Assembly: GCF_902686445.1 (NCBI RefSeq)
Contig: NC_062232.1
Coordinates: 18,830,897 to 18,894,896 of the forward strand
Reading direction: 5' to 3'
DNA: 64,000 bases
Source: Sciurus carolinensis
Taxonomy: Eukaryota > Chordata > Mammalia > Rodentia > Sciuridae
The notes beneath the pieces were generated by a model. The model saw only the letters and a program-made list of their open reading frames with translations. It was not told the origin of the DNA and did no database searches. The translations under genes and the position numbers were made by a program. This document shows, piece after piece, positions 21,191 to 33,716 of this stretch (position 1 is its first letter; each line of letters begins with the position of its first letter).

Positions 21191-22325
21191 TTGGGTCCAA
21201 CAGAAGAGTGAAGTAACAAAATCAGGTGTGGAGGGGGGTTGTGACTCACATGTCCATCAAAACATTACATAGATTTACAGCCTACTACAAGTCCAGTAAA
21301 TTCAAGAATTTCTTTGCCCATCTGGATTTAGTTAAGAAAACAGAGGCACCTCATTTACAACAAGAATAAGAAGTTTAGCATAGAAATCAGGACTTGGGTA
21401 AATGTGGGAAGAGTCAAATAGGAAAGAAGATTCTGGGAAATATAGTTCCCAACCTTAGATAGTCATTGTGTTGAGGTCAGTTGACCCAGACAATACAGAA
21501 AACTCCTCATCCAAATAATTAGGCTCATCTTCCCAAATCCATGAGTCATGTCTGTCTTCTTTATCTCTCCTCACTTCAGATAACTGCAATGCCTTTCTGT
21601 TCTCTACATGTCATTGTTTCTGAGTAGAGACTGAGAAAAATAGTCATCTCTATTCTCTCCATGTACAATAGATGTGGTTCAACCCACAGTGATCAATGAT
21701 GATGGAAAAGAAACAAAAACCAGCAAGTGGGCTTAGGAGTGGGAGAATTTAGAGGAACTAGGAATAATATGTATCAAATGACCAGCTTCCCTTCCTTTAG
21801 TCTTAATTGCTCGGAATAACAAGCATCTATTAATCCAGACACAGTCTTCAAACATCACAGTCATGATACTGAAATTATTCTCTGGTATCAGAGTCAGAAA
21901 GCAAAATAGCTCCTATGAAATTAGCTTACAGTCCAATCCAAATGAGATTTCATCTGAACAATCCTTCACCCATGTTGAAAAAGGCAAGCCTCAAGGTTTC
22001 TTTTGCATCATTCCCATTCTGAGGCCTTGCATATGGGTAACATGGAGACTGCAAAACACAATTTGCTGAATTATAACCTCAATAACTCAGTTTGCCCACT
22101 CTGGCAGAGGACAGATTAGCAGATGGTTCACTAAGTGGCTTTTAACTTCATATATTAATGTTTCCCTGAGAACATCCTTTCTTAAAGTTCCCCTTCTTGG
22201 AAACAGGAATATCAGCTCTCCCTGGCACATTGAATATAGTTAAAAGAAGAGGTGGAATCAGTGTCCTTTGGATTCCTTGCTTTTTAATCCTCAATGTTTA
22301 GGTTTCTTTCTGTGTTGGTTTTTGT
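21191..22325. other. Unassigned sequence
   Basis: No repeat or exon recognised. Confidence 0.35.
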
Positions 22326-22329
22326 TGTG

Positions 22330-22455
22330 TTTTCACTTTAAATATGCCTCAGGACCTTGCCATTTGAAGTGTGGTCCATGTAGAAATATAATCATGGACT
22401 CCATCTCAGAACCACTAGATCAGAATCTGCATTTTAGCATGATGATCAAGTGATC
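22330..22455. mobile_element. MER5-like fragment
   Basis: Segments ccatttgaagtgtggtccat, actagatcagaatctgcatt and gatgatcaagtgatc resemble hAT-Charlie MER5-type non-autonomous elements, in decayed form. Confidence 0.4.
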
Positions 22456-22619
22456 TATATACCCTAGGAAGTTAAATTGACTTCAATAAGTGATGGTATG
22501 AGATTTCCATATATCCAAAGGCTTCCTAAAAGAGATTATTTTATGCCACATGATCTCCTATTCTAAGTCAGGGTTTTTTACTTTATAGGAGAGCAAGTGA
22601 ATCCTTTCCCTTAAAACTT

Positions 22620-23135
22620 AAGTTTAAATGAAAATACATAACAGAAATCATACATATACTCAAGGAAAGACATTGAAAGAAGATTCATAGCAGCAATATT
22701 CATGATATTCAAAAATTGAAAATCAATACCAATCACAAATTTTGCAATAGAATAGATAACTGTATTACATTCATATGACATACACATATATACAAACATT
22801 CAGCCTAGATATACCAAGAAGAAATTCATTAATAAAATTTTGAGTGAAATAATAGAGAATAATTGAGACATGACAGTATATATAATATAGATTCCATTTT
22901 ATAAAGTTAAAAAATAGACAAAATTAGACAATAGCATTTATATCAAAATTTTGGTTATTGCTTGGAGGTTTATCCTGAAATGAGATGTAAGGTGGGGGAA
23001 TTCAAAGTGATTATAATTATTTTTTTTAATTTCTGGCTTCCGGTTACACAGATGCATTTACTATGTGAAATTTTACCTGTGTTTTTATGATTTGTATTTT
23101 ATATGTATAGTGAACTTTAATAAAATATTTTGTAT
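22620..23135 (+). mobile_element. Old L1 (L1M-type) 3' end
   Basis: Distal ORF2 remnant (attcatagcagcaatattca, acattcagcctagatatacc) followed by a 3' UTR (ttggttattgcttggaggtt, then ttactatgtgaaattttacc) and an end at ctttaataaaatattttg. All frames are broken. The 22456-22619 stretch before it is unassigned. Confidence 0.65.
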
Positions 23136-23399
23136 ATAAAAACAGTTTAATCAACCTTAGGCCCTCTCATGATCCTGTTTCCCCAACTTAAGGGACCTGA
23201 TTTCATAATTAAGGGAAATATGTCAACTTCCTCCATATTTAAAATGTCTCGATGGAATTTTGACCCTATCCCTTCTACTCTTCCTGCTACAGGTTGAGTC
23301 AGGGACATTTGATTTTGCAGTAGTGGTCTATGAGTGTCCCTGGATGGTTTAAATGACCAAGAGTCCTGAAGGAAAATTCCATGTCTACATTTAGACAAT

Positions 23400-23845
23400 A
23401 ATCATTACAGCATGTGTTGACAGTATGATGCCACTACCATTTTTATTCACACCTGTACCTGGTGGGCATGATTTCCCTCTCAACAACCACCACCTGTGTA
23501 TCCTTGTTGGCTGACTGCCCTCATCTGTCAGAACCTGTTTTGCCTATGTGCAAGGAAAGTCAGAAGTACCTGAGAATTTATAACTCCATCCACAGTCCCT
23601 AACCTATGCTTGATTGGTTGAGAGGACAAATATTCCAGCTACCTTTGTCACTGATTAGACAACTCTGTACCTATAATGTTTCTAGAATGTTCTCTGTGGT
23701 ATATTAATAGCATTTACTTGCTTGATCTTCCTCCCTTCCTTGTCCTGTTGCCTTGGTGGATTTTCCTAGAAATAGTTCCTACTTAAATCACTTTCACATG
23801 AATCCTTCTCTGTGGTTTTGCTTCTGAGGACCCCAACCTAAGACA
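23400..23845 (+). mobile_element. Possible old LTR-like repeat
   Basis: Ends with ctgtggttttgcttctgagg and accccaacctaagaca, like other mammalian LTR ends in this window. The body is decayed and the subfamily is unknown. The stretch 23140-23399 before it is unassigned. Confidence 0.3.
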
Positions 23846-23939
23846 ATCACTTTGTTGGCCTCCCCTGATGTATACTATGGTTTGTAATTTGAGATGAAAT
23901 GTATTACTTCTATATGTCTTCTGAATACCCTCTCTGACC

Positions 23940-24510
23940 AGACAATGAGCTAAGTGGAGAAATACAGTGCTCATGAGAGATATGGGCCCTGTCTTCAAGG
24001 AGCTTACAACTGAGCAGAAAAATCAACTTCAATGTCTGATGACAGCAATAACCAATTACATGATACTATTGTACATAAGATAAAGACAGATCTGTTTTAC
24101 AGGAGAGGCTCATATCTTCTGATGAAGGCCCCCCAAAATGGTTTCCTGAGGGCCTCAAGCAAGAGACAGCACATTGATATATGCAATTTTTTAAAATTCA
24201 CACTTCTAGTTCATTAATGTAAAAATGTTTCTTGAGTACCAACAGGCACTGTGGAAAAAAAATGAATGAGACAATTTAAGAGACAATTCACTCAGAGAGT
24301 AAAGTCAGATCCATAAGAAATAAAAGAAATAAGTATAAAACAATGTGGTGAGTACAATTGTCAAAATCTGTCCAGTGCGTTTTAAGAACCCAGAGAAGTG
24401 ACTATTCCTCTGAGGGTGACAGAAAAAGGTAGTAATATTTGGTTGAGTCTGTAGGAGTTTGCCAGGCAAGGGCACTGAATACAGAAAGGACAAAGGAAAG
24501 GCCAAGTAAG
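23940..24510. mobile_element. Possible L2/MIR-related fragment
   Basis: ctgtcttcaaggagcttaca, ttgagtaccaacaggcactg and caggcaagggcactgaatac resemble pieces of L2/MIR-class repeats. Very decayed, and I cannot set a strand. Confidence 0.3.
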
Positions 24511-25385
24511 GTAAATTTCTCTACATGAAGTACAATGTAAGGAAGGAGTAGGAAGAAATGAGGGTAGAGATATAGACAAAGGGAATCTGAGACCAAGCTT
24601 CCTACCAACAGTGTAGATGACTAAATTCAACAAAGACCAGTCAGGATACCAGAAATGATGTAGATTCAAGGCCTGTTTCAGAGATAAGGTGAAAGGAATG
24701 AATCTGAGAAATATTTAGAGAACAAATCACTACATCTGAAAAGAAATATGATTCGCCTCTGAATATGTGATACACCAAAAATTGTAGCAGTCACAATGGA
24801 CCACAATAATTGTCCCATGGTGGATCTGAGTTCTTATCCTGAATGATACAAGGCCAACACAAAATTTTCTCAAGATTTAGAAAATGTGCTAGATTTGTAT
24901 TTGCAGATGAGCCTATAACAACAGCCCAAAGCAGGTTATAGAAAGTAAGAAAAATTCAGGGCCACTCTACAACCAGGTTCCCACTCCCCTGGTGAAAGAA
25001 AAAAGGATTGGAGACTAAACTACAGCAAAGAGGAAATAAGGTCAAAGCAGCTGAAATAATATGAAGTGAACAAGTGTCAAGAAGATCAGAAAATGATGTG
25101 TTAAAAGAAAAGAATATTTTTCCCAAGATTACTGCTAATTCATTTGCACTCTGAATGACCTTATTTAAAACAAAGATTTTTAAAGATGCCAGATTGCCCT
25201 CCAACTAGCAGCATCATGAAGAGACTTCATTTCCTATCTCTTAGTCCTTAGCAGGGGGGGTACTGAGCAATACTTTGCAGGAGATTTACAAATTGACTTT
25301 TTCCCACCTATTAGTCATCAGTGCTAATACTTTCCCATAGCATCTTAATGTCATACTAAATTTGACAGGACTGAAGGAGTTACAG
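24511..25385. other. Unassigned sequence
   Basis: No repeat or exon recognised. Three overlapping minus frames at 24305-24669 and one at 24956-25204 have no domain support. Confidence 0.35.
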
Positions 25386-25598
25386 TAGTGATTTTCAATA
25401 TTCACTGCACATTAAAATCATCTGAGGGCTACCAGAAAATCCAGTGCCTGTAGCCCAAACCTAGAGATTCTAAGTGAACTGATCTGGGGCTTTGAACATC
25501 AACAAGTAAAAATAAATTTTTTTAAAGATTTTTTTAAAACTTCTGGGTGGTTCTAGTGTGCAGCTAGTGTTGAGAATCACTGTATAGAACACAGCCCC
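25386..25598 (+). mobile_element. MER5A-like hAT element
   Basis: Starts tagtgattttcaatattcac, contains attaaaatcatctgagggct and tagagattctaagtgaactg, and ends gttgagaatcactg. This is the terminal-inverted-repeat layout of MER5A-type MITEs. A SINE inserted just beyond its 3' end. Confidence 0.6.
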
Positions 25599-25821
25599 AG
25601 CCAGGTCCAGTGGCACATGCCTGTAATCCCAAGTGGCTCAGGAGGCTGAGGCAGGAGGATCCTGAGTTCAAAGCCAGCCTCAGCAACTTAGTGAGGCCCA
25701 AAGCAACTCAAACACTATCTCTAAATAAAATATAAAAAGGGGTTGGAGATGTGTCTCCATGGTTAAGTGCCTCTAGGTTCAATCCCCAGTACCAAAAAAA
25801 AAAAAAAAAAAATACAGTAAA
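25599..25821 (+). mobile_element. B1-dID SINE with 15-bp TSD
   Basis: Complete B1 and ID halves (gtggcacatgcctgtaatcc to ttcaatccccagtacc) with an A19 tail. Target-site duplication atagaacacagcccc (25584-25598) and atagaatacagcccc (25822-25836), with one mismatch. Confidence 0.93.
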
Positions 25822-25836
25822 ATAGAATACAGCCCC

Positions 25837-26648
25837 CAAATGGTCCTGGGGTAGAAAAAGGAAGTAACTACCCTCTTTTCCATTCTCCCCAAATCCTATA
25901 GAACCTAAGTGGAGGGTGGAACCCACCTTTTAGCATAGGCAAGCAGCAAGAAGACAGTATCTCTGAATTACTTCAATTTAACCAGATGACCTTCTTCCCA
26001 GCTCCTCTGGTGACCTACATGTAAATTAAAGAGACAGTCACACAGCATGTGTAATTTTCTCCAACTAGGAAGTGAAATGGACACATTTCCAAACACCAGA
26101 AGGGATCTCAGTGCTCTTCTCACTGCATATTAAAAGTTTAATAATGTGAGCCACTTTATCTTGAAGAAATTACCACATTGACTTTTGGTAGGGAAAAAAA
26201 AATCACTGAAGACAAAAATGTAATGATCATACAGAAATGTAAAGTACTGAAATTAAATAGGAAATATGTAAACACATTATGGTGGAATGAGAATGTTGGA
26301 GCTAAATATAGTCTCGATATCAGTGAGGATGGTGAAATTGAGAGACAATGCATTTGATTGCACAATATTAATCAGAATGCTCTCCAAATGATTGGATATT
26401 AACATTTCAATGAGAAGAATCTGCCATGGGGGATAAAAGAGCCTAGGAATTTGAAGTCTAGAGTGACTGAACCAAAGCCAAACCAAAGTATAATTGCTAA
26501 AATTTAAGGAATGTAATGTGTGCAAAACACTGTGCAAAATACGTTATTCCCACCCAGAACTAGGATGTTGATAATACTAATCCAATTTGCAGACAAATAA
26601 ACAGATCCCATTAGTTTTAGTAAAGAAAAAAAAATTTACAGTTTTTTG
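25837..26648. other. Mostly unassigned sequence
   Basis: A weak MIR-like segment may lie at about 26490-26610 (tgcaaaacactgtgcaaaat). Otherwise nothing is recognised; the minus frames at 26156-26537 are not supported. Confidence 0.35.
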
Positions 26649-26649
26649 A

Positions 26650-26850
26650 TAGTAAGACATGATACAGCATGGTGGTCGAAAGCAGGGAATTCAGAGCTCA
26701 AATGTCCTAATTCATAGTGTAGCTTCTTCAGCTATGTGCTTGTTCTTTCCCCACTTCCTTTCACTCATTTATAAAATACAGATAATAATAATTTCTCCCT
26801 GATAGGGTTTTGTGAGAAATAAATTAATCAATATATATAAGGCACTTGGA
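26650..26850 (+). mobile_element. MIR
   Basis: MIR in sense: acagcatggtggtcgaaagc, then cttcagctatgtgcttgttc, cactcatttataaaatacag, ataataataatttctccctg, and tataaggcacttgga. The order matches the MIR core and its 3' part. Confidence 0.65.
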
Positions 26851-27165
26851 AGACTAAGACTGCTAAGGCTTAGAAAGGTGAGTAGCATATTACAAGCATT
26901 AGCAATAATTATTATGGCCTGTTGTCCTGAAGATAACAGGAAAAGGACTATTTCTCCAGGAGGAAGGCATGTCTATGATAACAGAAGTAATAAAAAGTGA
27001 CCCAGAAACTGAGGAAATTCTCAAAAATTGAAATGAACTAAAAACACACCAATGGAAAAAACTGCACAGACAACCAAAGCCCAAAACACCAGTGGTAGGA
27101 GCAAATCTTTGCAAGGGAGAGTCAAAGGAAAACTAAACTGGATGGGGCACCCACACAAATGGCAT
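26851..27165. other. Unassigned sequence
   Basis: No repeat or exon recognised. Confidence 0.35.
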
Positions 27166-27168
27166 GAA

Positions 27169-27262
27169 TCTACATCATGTACAACCATAGAAATGAAATG
27201 ATGTACCCCATTTGTGTACAATGAATCAAAATGCAGTATGTAAAAAATTAAAAGCAAAATAA
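27169..27262 (+). mobile_element. Young-type L1 extreme 3' end
   Basis: ctacatcatgtacaaccata, atgtaccccatttgtgtaca and tcaaaatgcagtatg match the 3' terminus of the younger L1s at 31600-31770 and 35180-35340. It is strongly 5'-truncated. Confidence 0.65.
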
Positions 27263-27860
27263 AAAAAATGTTTGGGAAAAAAAAAGAGCAGGCATGAACC
27301 CTGAACAATAACATGGCTGGTCAGTGATGGTACTGAATTTGGAACAGCCAGACCAGGCTGGGTGCCCTCTTAGGAAATGGAAAAAAAAAAAAAAAAAAAA
27401 ACAGCAAAGACCCTTATGTTGAGTCAGCTCTGAGAATTAAACTTTAAAGAAAGGAATGTCCCTGTCTATCGTGGGCTCATGGTTTGGGTACAAGGGCCTA
27501 AAAGAAAAGTAAAATAGAGTATGAGGAAAGTCCAGTTTCCCAGAACAGTCATGGAGGCAATAAACATAGTCAAACCACTGCCTCCAAACAAGGGGTGTGG
27601 AGGAAGGGAATCCCTCCACTGCCCGAGTAAATCTTCCTTTTGCCAAGTAGGAAGGTCTACCACAAATGAGGATGCCTGACCAAGGCCAGCACCTACATGT
27701 GAAAACTGGGTATCAGGGATGATTTTCCGAGAAAATATCATTTACCCCAAACTTGTACCACAAGTTATAGAAAATCTAAGTAAAAAATTTGAGAAAATTG
27801 TCAACTAAACACTAGACTTAGTTGGGTTTGCAGAGGAATAGCAGGTCTAAAGAATAGATA
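27263..27860. other. Unassigned sequence with poly(A) run
   Basis: A run of about 22 A at 27379-27401 with no recognisable SINE body before it. The two overlapping minus frames at 27437-27741 have no domain support. Confidence 0.35.
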
Positions 27861-27866
27861 ATTTAA

Positions 27867-27927
27867 GTGCTGGTGAATGTACCTCAACAGCAGAGTGCTT
27901 GCCTAGCATGCCCAATCTCTAGCACCA
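27867..27927 (+). mobile_element. ID SINE monomer
   Basis: gtgctggtgaatgtacctca, agagtgcttgcctagcatgc and ctctagcacc follow the tRNA-like ID order. Diverged and without a B1 half. Confidence 0.65.
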
Positions 27928-28267
27928 CAAAAATAATAATTTCAATAATATTTAAATACCTCATTACACAGCAAAACAAGGAAATTTCCCATATTCTTTT
28001 TATAAACTAAGCCAACAATAATATCAAATCCAACAAAAATTACACAACAAAGAGGCCAAAGTCATATATGATTTAGCAATGAATGATTCTAAATGAAATA
28101 CAAAAAAATCTAATTTTTTTCATTTAGAAAAAAATTCTAAATAAAATATTAGTACATGGAATTGGACAGGACAATTCTTCACCACTAATTGAGGCTTTAT
28201 ACATGGGATATGGAGAATCTATTAAAATAACCTATAGTATGAACCCATATAATTAACTCACATAATA

Positions 28268-28505
28268 CTTCCTATGTGCTAGTTATTGTTATAAGTGCTC
28301 TACATGAATCAATTCATTTAATCCACAAAGAAGCCCTATGAGGTGGGTCCTATTATTTATCATAGCTTACAGAGAAAAAAACAAAGGCAGAGAGTACTTA
28401 AGTTACTTCCCCTAAGGTGACACAACCAGAGAACTTCAGAGATGGAATTCAAATATAGGCAAGAGGGTTCAGAGCCTGTGCACTTGTCCACAAAGCTATA
28501 TTGCC
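28268..28505 (-). mobile_element. MIR
   Basis: Reverse-complement MIR: tcctatgtgctagttattgt, caattcatttaatccacaaa, cctatgaggtgggtcctatt, ttacttcccctaaggtgaca and agagatggaattcaaatata, in the expected order over about 240 bp. Confidence 0.8.
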
Positions 28506-28629
28506 TTTGTAATAAGGGAGAAATGTCGTATTTTCATCTGCATGGATCCTGAAAAGACATTTGGTAAGATTCATCCTCCATCAAGAAGTTTTTTGGCTAT
28601 ATTTTTGTCTTGGTAAAATATAAATATAT

Positions 28630-28745
28630 ATAATATAAATTTTACCATTTTAGCCATTTTAAGTCTGCAGTTCAGGGGCACAAGTACATTCACATTATTG
28701 TGCAACCATCACCACTATCCATCTTCAAAGATTTTGGAAAGACAT
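28630..28745 (-). mobile_element. Old L1 fragment, antisense
   Basis: taccattttagccattttaa, gttcaggggcacaagtacat and gtgcaaccatcaccactatc match the same L1M segment seen at 9890-9990. Confidence 0.5.
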
Positions 28746-29128
28746 GATCAAATATATGTGATCTCATACATGTTGGAGAGCACTAGAACCATTGTCATTA
28801 AAGTCAAACAAATCAAGGGTGTCAACTGCTCTGGAAGCACTGCCTACATAAAAATAAAGAGAGTTAAAGGTAGAAAAATTGCAAGGAGATAATATTATCA
28901 TTACTTGATGCTGGTTTCAGGATATTCTTGTGAACAATAAAAGAACCACCCAAAAATGCTCATATAATAATAGAATGCAATAACACAACTGGGCATAAAA
29001 TGAATGTACTCCAATAGCCATCATATTTACCAATCATAGTCAATTAGAAGAAATGGAAGAAAATTGTTCGACTTATAATAATCCTACACATATGCAAAAT
29101 ACCTAAAATAAGCATAACAAGAGATGTA

Positions 29129-31770
29129 ATATAGAATCATGTCATCAGCCAATAGTAAGAGTTAGTACTCTTCTTTACCTACTTGTATACCTTTAATTTC
29201 TTTCTTCTAATTGCTCTGGCTAGAGTTTCAAGACAATGTTGAATAAAAGTGGTCAAAGAGGGCATCCTTGTCTTCTGTCAGTTTTTAGAGGGAATGCATT
29301 CAATTTTTCTCCATTTAGAATGATATTGATCTTGGGTTTAGCATATATGGCTTTTATGATGTTGAGATATGTTCCTGCTACCCCTAGTTTTTCTAGTGTT
29401 TTGAACATGAAGGGGTGATATATTTTGTCAAATGCTTTATCTGCATCTATTGAGATGATCTTATGATTCTTATTTTTGTCTATTGATATGATGAATTACA
29501 TTTATTGATTTCCATGTATTGAACCAATCCTGAATCCCTGGAGTGAACCACACTTGATCATGGTGCACTATATTTTTAATATGTTTTTTATGCAATTTGC
29601 CAGAATTTTATTGAGAATTTTTGCATCTATGTTCATCAGGGATATTGATGTGAAGTTTTCTTTCCTTGATGTGTCTTTGTCTGCTTTTGGTATCGGTGTG
29701 ATATTAGCCTCATAGAATGAGTTTGGAAGCATTTCCTCCTTTTTTATTTCATGGAATAATTTTAGGAGTATTGGTGTTAATTCCTCTTTGAAGACCTTTT
29801 AGATAAAAGTTCACCAAAAAATTTCTAGAACTAACAAATGAATACAGCAAAGTAGCTGGATATAAAATCAATACCCATAAATCAAATGCATTCCTACACA
29901 TCAGTAATGAATCCACTGAAAGAGAAATAAAGAAAAGTAGCCCATTCACAGTAGCCTCAAAAATATACTTGGGAATCAATCTAACAAAATAGGTGAAAGA
30001 TCTCTACAATGAAAACTACAGAATACTAAAAAATGAAATTGAAGAAGATTTAGAAGATGGAAAGACCTCCCCTTTTCTTGGATAGGCAGAATTAATATTG
30101 TCAAAATGGCAATACTACCAAAAGCATTACATAGATTTAATGCAATTCTAATTCAAATCCCAGTGACATTCCTCATAGAAACAGAAGAAACACTCATGAA
30201 ATTCATTTGGAAAAATAAGAGGCCCAGAATAGCCAAAGCAATCCTTAGCAAGAAAAGTGAAGCAGAAGGCATCACAATAACAGACCTCAAACTATACTAT
30301 AGAACTATAGTAATAAAAACAGCATGGTATTGGCACCAAAACAGACATATAGACCAATGGTACAAAATAGAAGACACGGAGACAAACCCACATAAATACA
30401 GTTATCTCATACTAGACAAAGGTGCCAAAAACATTCACTGGAGAAAAGAGAGCCTATTCAACAAATGGTGCAGGGAAAATGGAAAGCCACATGTAACACG
30501 ATGAAATTGAACCTTTATCTATCACCCTACATGAAACTCAACTCAAAATGGATCAAAGACTTAGACACTAGAACAGAGACACTGCACCTGATAGAAGAAA
30601 AGCAGTCCCAAATCATCACCATGCAGACGGAGGATCTGACTTCCTTAACAAGACCCCTAAAGTGCAAGAAGAAGTTAAATCAAGAGTCAATAACTGGGAT
30701 AGATTCAAACTAAAAAGCTTCTTCTCAGCAAAAGAAACAATCAATAATGGGAAGAGAGAGCCTACAGATTGGGAGAAAATCTTTACCACACACACCTCAG
30801 ATAAAGCACTAATCTCTAGGATATAAAGTTCTCAAAAAATTTACAAATAACCAAATAACCAAACCCATAAATGGGCTAAGGAACTGAACAGACACTTCAC
30901 AGAAGATATACAATCAATCAACAAATATATGAAAAAAGTTCAATATCTCTAGCAATTAGAGAAATGTAAATCAAAACTCCTCTAAGATTTCATCTCACTC
31001 CAATCAGAATGGCAATTATCAAGAATAAAAGCAACAATAAGTATTGGTGAGGATGTGGGGAAAAAGGTACACCCATACATTGCTAGTGGGAATGCAAAAC
31101 AATACAACTACTATGGAAAGCGCTATGGAGATTCCTTAGAAAACTTGGAATGGAACCACCATTTGACCCAGCTATCCCGCTCTTTGGCCTATACCCAAAG
31201 GACTTAAAATCAGCATACTACAGTGATGCAGCCACATAATAGCTAAACTTTGGAACTAACAACCTAGGTACCCTTCAACAGATGAATGGATAAAGAAAAT
31301 GTGGTGTGTATATATATATGTATGTATGTGTATATATACACACATACATACATGATGGAATATTACTCTGCTTTAAAGAAGAATGAAACTATGGCCATTT
31401 GCTGGTGAATGGATGGAGTTAGAGAATATCATGCTAAGTGAAATAAGGCAAACCCAAAATAGAAAAGGCCAAATATTTTCTATGATATACAGATGCTAAT
31501 TCACAATAAGTGGAGCGTATAGGGAAGAATAGACTTACTTTATATTAGGTAGATGGGAGTGAAGGGAAGGGAATGGGGAAGAGGGTAGGAAGGATAGTAG
31601 AGTGAAACAGACATTATTACCTCATGTACATATATGACTGTATGACTGATGTGATCCTACAATATGTACAATCAGAAAAATGAGCAATTACACTCCATTT
31701 GTGTATGATTTATCAAAATGCATAAATGCATTCTACTGTCATATAACTAATTAGAACAAATAGAAAAAAT
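29129..31770 (+). mobile_element. Twin-primed L1 no. 1
   Basis: A 5'-truncated L1 with an inverted 5' part. 29129-29812 is antisense ORF2 (reverse-transcriptase region; the catalytic block, here LADD, is at 29141-29152 on the minus strand). 29813-31770 is sense ORF2 C-terminal region, 3' UTR and A-rich end. The sense part begins roughly 25-30 bases after the point where the antisense part stops, compared with the intact order at 50042-50110. The open frames at 30106-30713 belong to this dead ORF2. A TA/TG-rich near-palindrome sits at 31318-31353. Confidence 0.9.
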
Positions 31771-31840
31771 TCTAAAAAGATGAATTTTTAAAAAATTTCA
31801 AATGCCAGTAGAAAATGCACCAGAAATGTCACACAACTAA

Positions 31841-32105
31841 AGACAAACACCACATGATCTCACCCATTCCTGGAATCTAGAAAAGTTGACCTCATAGAAA
31901 TTGAGAGTAGAATAATAGTAAATTTGTATCTCAAAATAGAAGAGAGCATTTTGAATGCACTCAACATAAGAAAATGATAAAAGGTAAAGATGATGGGCAT
32001 GCTAATTACTGAGTTGACCATTACCCAATGTGTACATGAATCAAAACATTACATTGTACCTCATAAGTACATACAAATACTATATGTCAAGAATTAAATT
32101 AGTTT
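31841..32105 (+). mobile_element. Old L1 3' UTR
   Basis: accacatgatctcacccatt, taaagatgatgggcatgcta, attactgagttgaccattac and caaaacattacattgtacct match L1M-type 3' UTRs, a different and older class than the L1 just upstream. Confidence 0.7.
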
Positions 32106-33121
32106 TTAAGAATGTGAATAGTTGAAAGACAAACCATATTCTATGATAAGTAATTTATCATAAAAATGTGTAAGCACTGTGATCTCATTAAGAATAACAA
32201 CAGATTATTTTTGCAACTCTCAAGCAAATTTTAAAGTTCATTTGGAAAAAATAAAACAATTATATGTAAAAATTAGAAAGCAGACACAAGGAATAGCTAG
32301 CATTACCAGAGAATATATTTATAGAGATGAAACAATTTAAAACATCAATGAAGCACAATTGAAGAAAACCAACTATATATGGAAATTTCTTTAAGATAAA
32401 GGTGACTATTTCCATGAGGAAGAGATGGGTTATTCTAAATTTTAGTTAGATAATTGGTTAGACAATTCAGTGAGACAATTTTTACTTAACATGTAAACTA
32501 TAAACCAAAGTTTGAAGTATATGCCACATCTTATACTAGGATAAATTCCAACTTGAAAAGTGTATTTTTTAAAAATTAAACTGAACAGAGATTTAAAAAA
32601 TACTTTCATAATCTTAGAGGGAGAGTGGTCTCTAAATATAAAAATTCTGAAGCCATAAAATAAAATAGTGAGAAAAATCTATAAACTCAATTTTTGTTTT
32701 AAAGTCTGCTTAGCAAAAGGCACCAAAAACAAAACCGAAAGACAAACTCAACTTGGAAAACTATCTACAATTCATACCATAAATTGCTAATTTCCCTAAT
32801 ATGTAAAATGTTCCTACAAAACAAGAAGAAAAACACCAACAAACTAATAGGAAATAATATGAACATAGAGTTCACAGAAAAGGGAATTTAAAAGTCTTAA
32901 ACATATTTTATAGATTCAACAAAACTAATAATGAAGAATGTAGAGCAAATATATACTAATATACAATAACTCTCCTGTGAGATTGGGTATAATGAGAAGT
33001 TTGATAACATACTCTATTGAATTGATAAAAAGAAAAATACTCTTTCATATGTTGCTGTTGAGAGTATGAACCATTAAATTTTCATGGAGACGATCTGCAG
33101 TATTTGTCAAAATTACAAATT

Positions 33122-33716
33122 CTCTTCCATAGATGACAGAAAACATATGACCCTTGACCTTCTGAGTTTGGCTTATTTCACTTAACATAATGGTCACAAG
33201 TTCTATCCATATTTCTGCAAATTACATAATTTCAATTTTCTTTATTGCTGAATAAAATTCCATTGCATATATATAGCACATTTTCTTTATCCATTCATCT
33301 ATTGAAGGGCACCTAGGCTGGTTCCATAGTTTGGCTATTGCGAATTGAGCTACTATAAACATGGGTATTCATGTATCACTATGGTATGTTGAAGAAAGGT
33401 GGGGAGCAAGGATCTCATGAAAATTACAGGAAAATCAGTAGAGAAAAGGGATCAGAGGATGGGAGGAGGACAGGGGAATGATATTGGCCAAATTATGTTA
33501 TAATAGTGTATGCATGTACGAGCACGTAACAACAAATCCCATCATTATGTACACCTATAATATACCAATAAAAATGTGGAAAGAGAAAAAATAAGATTAA
33601 ATAAAATTTTAAAATAAAAAAAGGACTGGGAATTTGGCTCAGTGGTAAAACACTTCTAGGTTCAATATCCAATACTGGGGTGGAATAGGGAGACATAACA
33701 TAGTAAAAACAATTTA
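33122..33716 (+). mobile_element. Twin-primed L1 no. 2 with SINE-like 3' extension
   Basis: 33122-33390 is antisense distal ORF2 (agtttggcttatttcactta, tatccattcatctattgaag). 33391-33600 is sense 3' UTR ending tataccaataaaaatgtgg. It is followed by an ID-like piece and an A-rich end. The whole unit is bracketed by aaaattacaaatt (33109-33121) and aaaattataaatt (33717-33729), one mismatch in 13. Confidence 0.85.
33623..33675 (+). mobile_element. ID half of a B1-dID SINE (partial)
   Basis: ggactgggaatttggctcag, tggtaaaacacttctaggtt and caatatccaatac, preceded by the taaaattttaaaataaaa linker typical of B1-dID. There is no B1 half. It lies inside the target-site duplication of twin-primed L1 no. 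2. Confidence 0.7.

Larger units (their letters stand above)
27950..29128 (+). mobile_element. Ancient L1 (ORF2), broken, part 1
   Basis: Pieces of an old L1 ORF2 in order: 27950-28200 (ataaactaagccaacaataa, aaataaaatattagtacatg), 28520-28620 (tttcatctgcatggatcctg, aaaagacatttgg) and 28775-29128 (cattgtcattaaagtcaaac, caagggtgtcaactgctctg). A MIR and a short antisense L1 fragment lie between them. All frames are dead. The same element seems to continue at 32185 and 33717, beyond younger insertions. Confidence 0.5.

Noticed and set aside
27379..27401. Poly(A) run as the tail of a second processed retrocopy
   Set aside because: I found no AATAAA signal before it and no flanking duplication.
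30106..30713. Two overlapping frames as host genes
   Set aside because: They read as the C-terminal part of L1 ORF2 inside twin-primed L1 no. 1.
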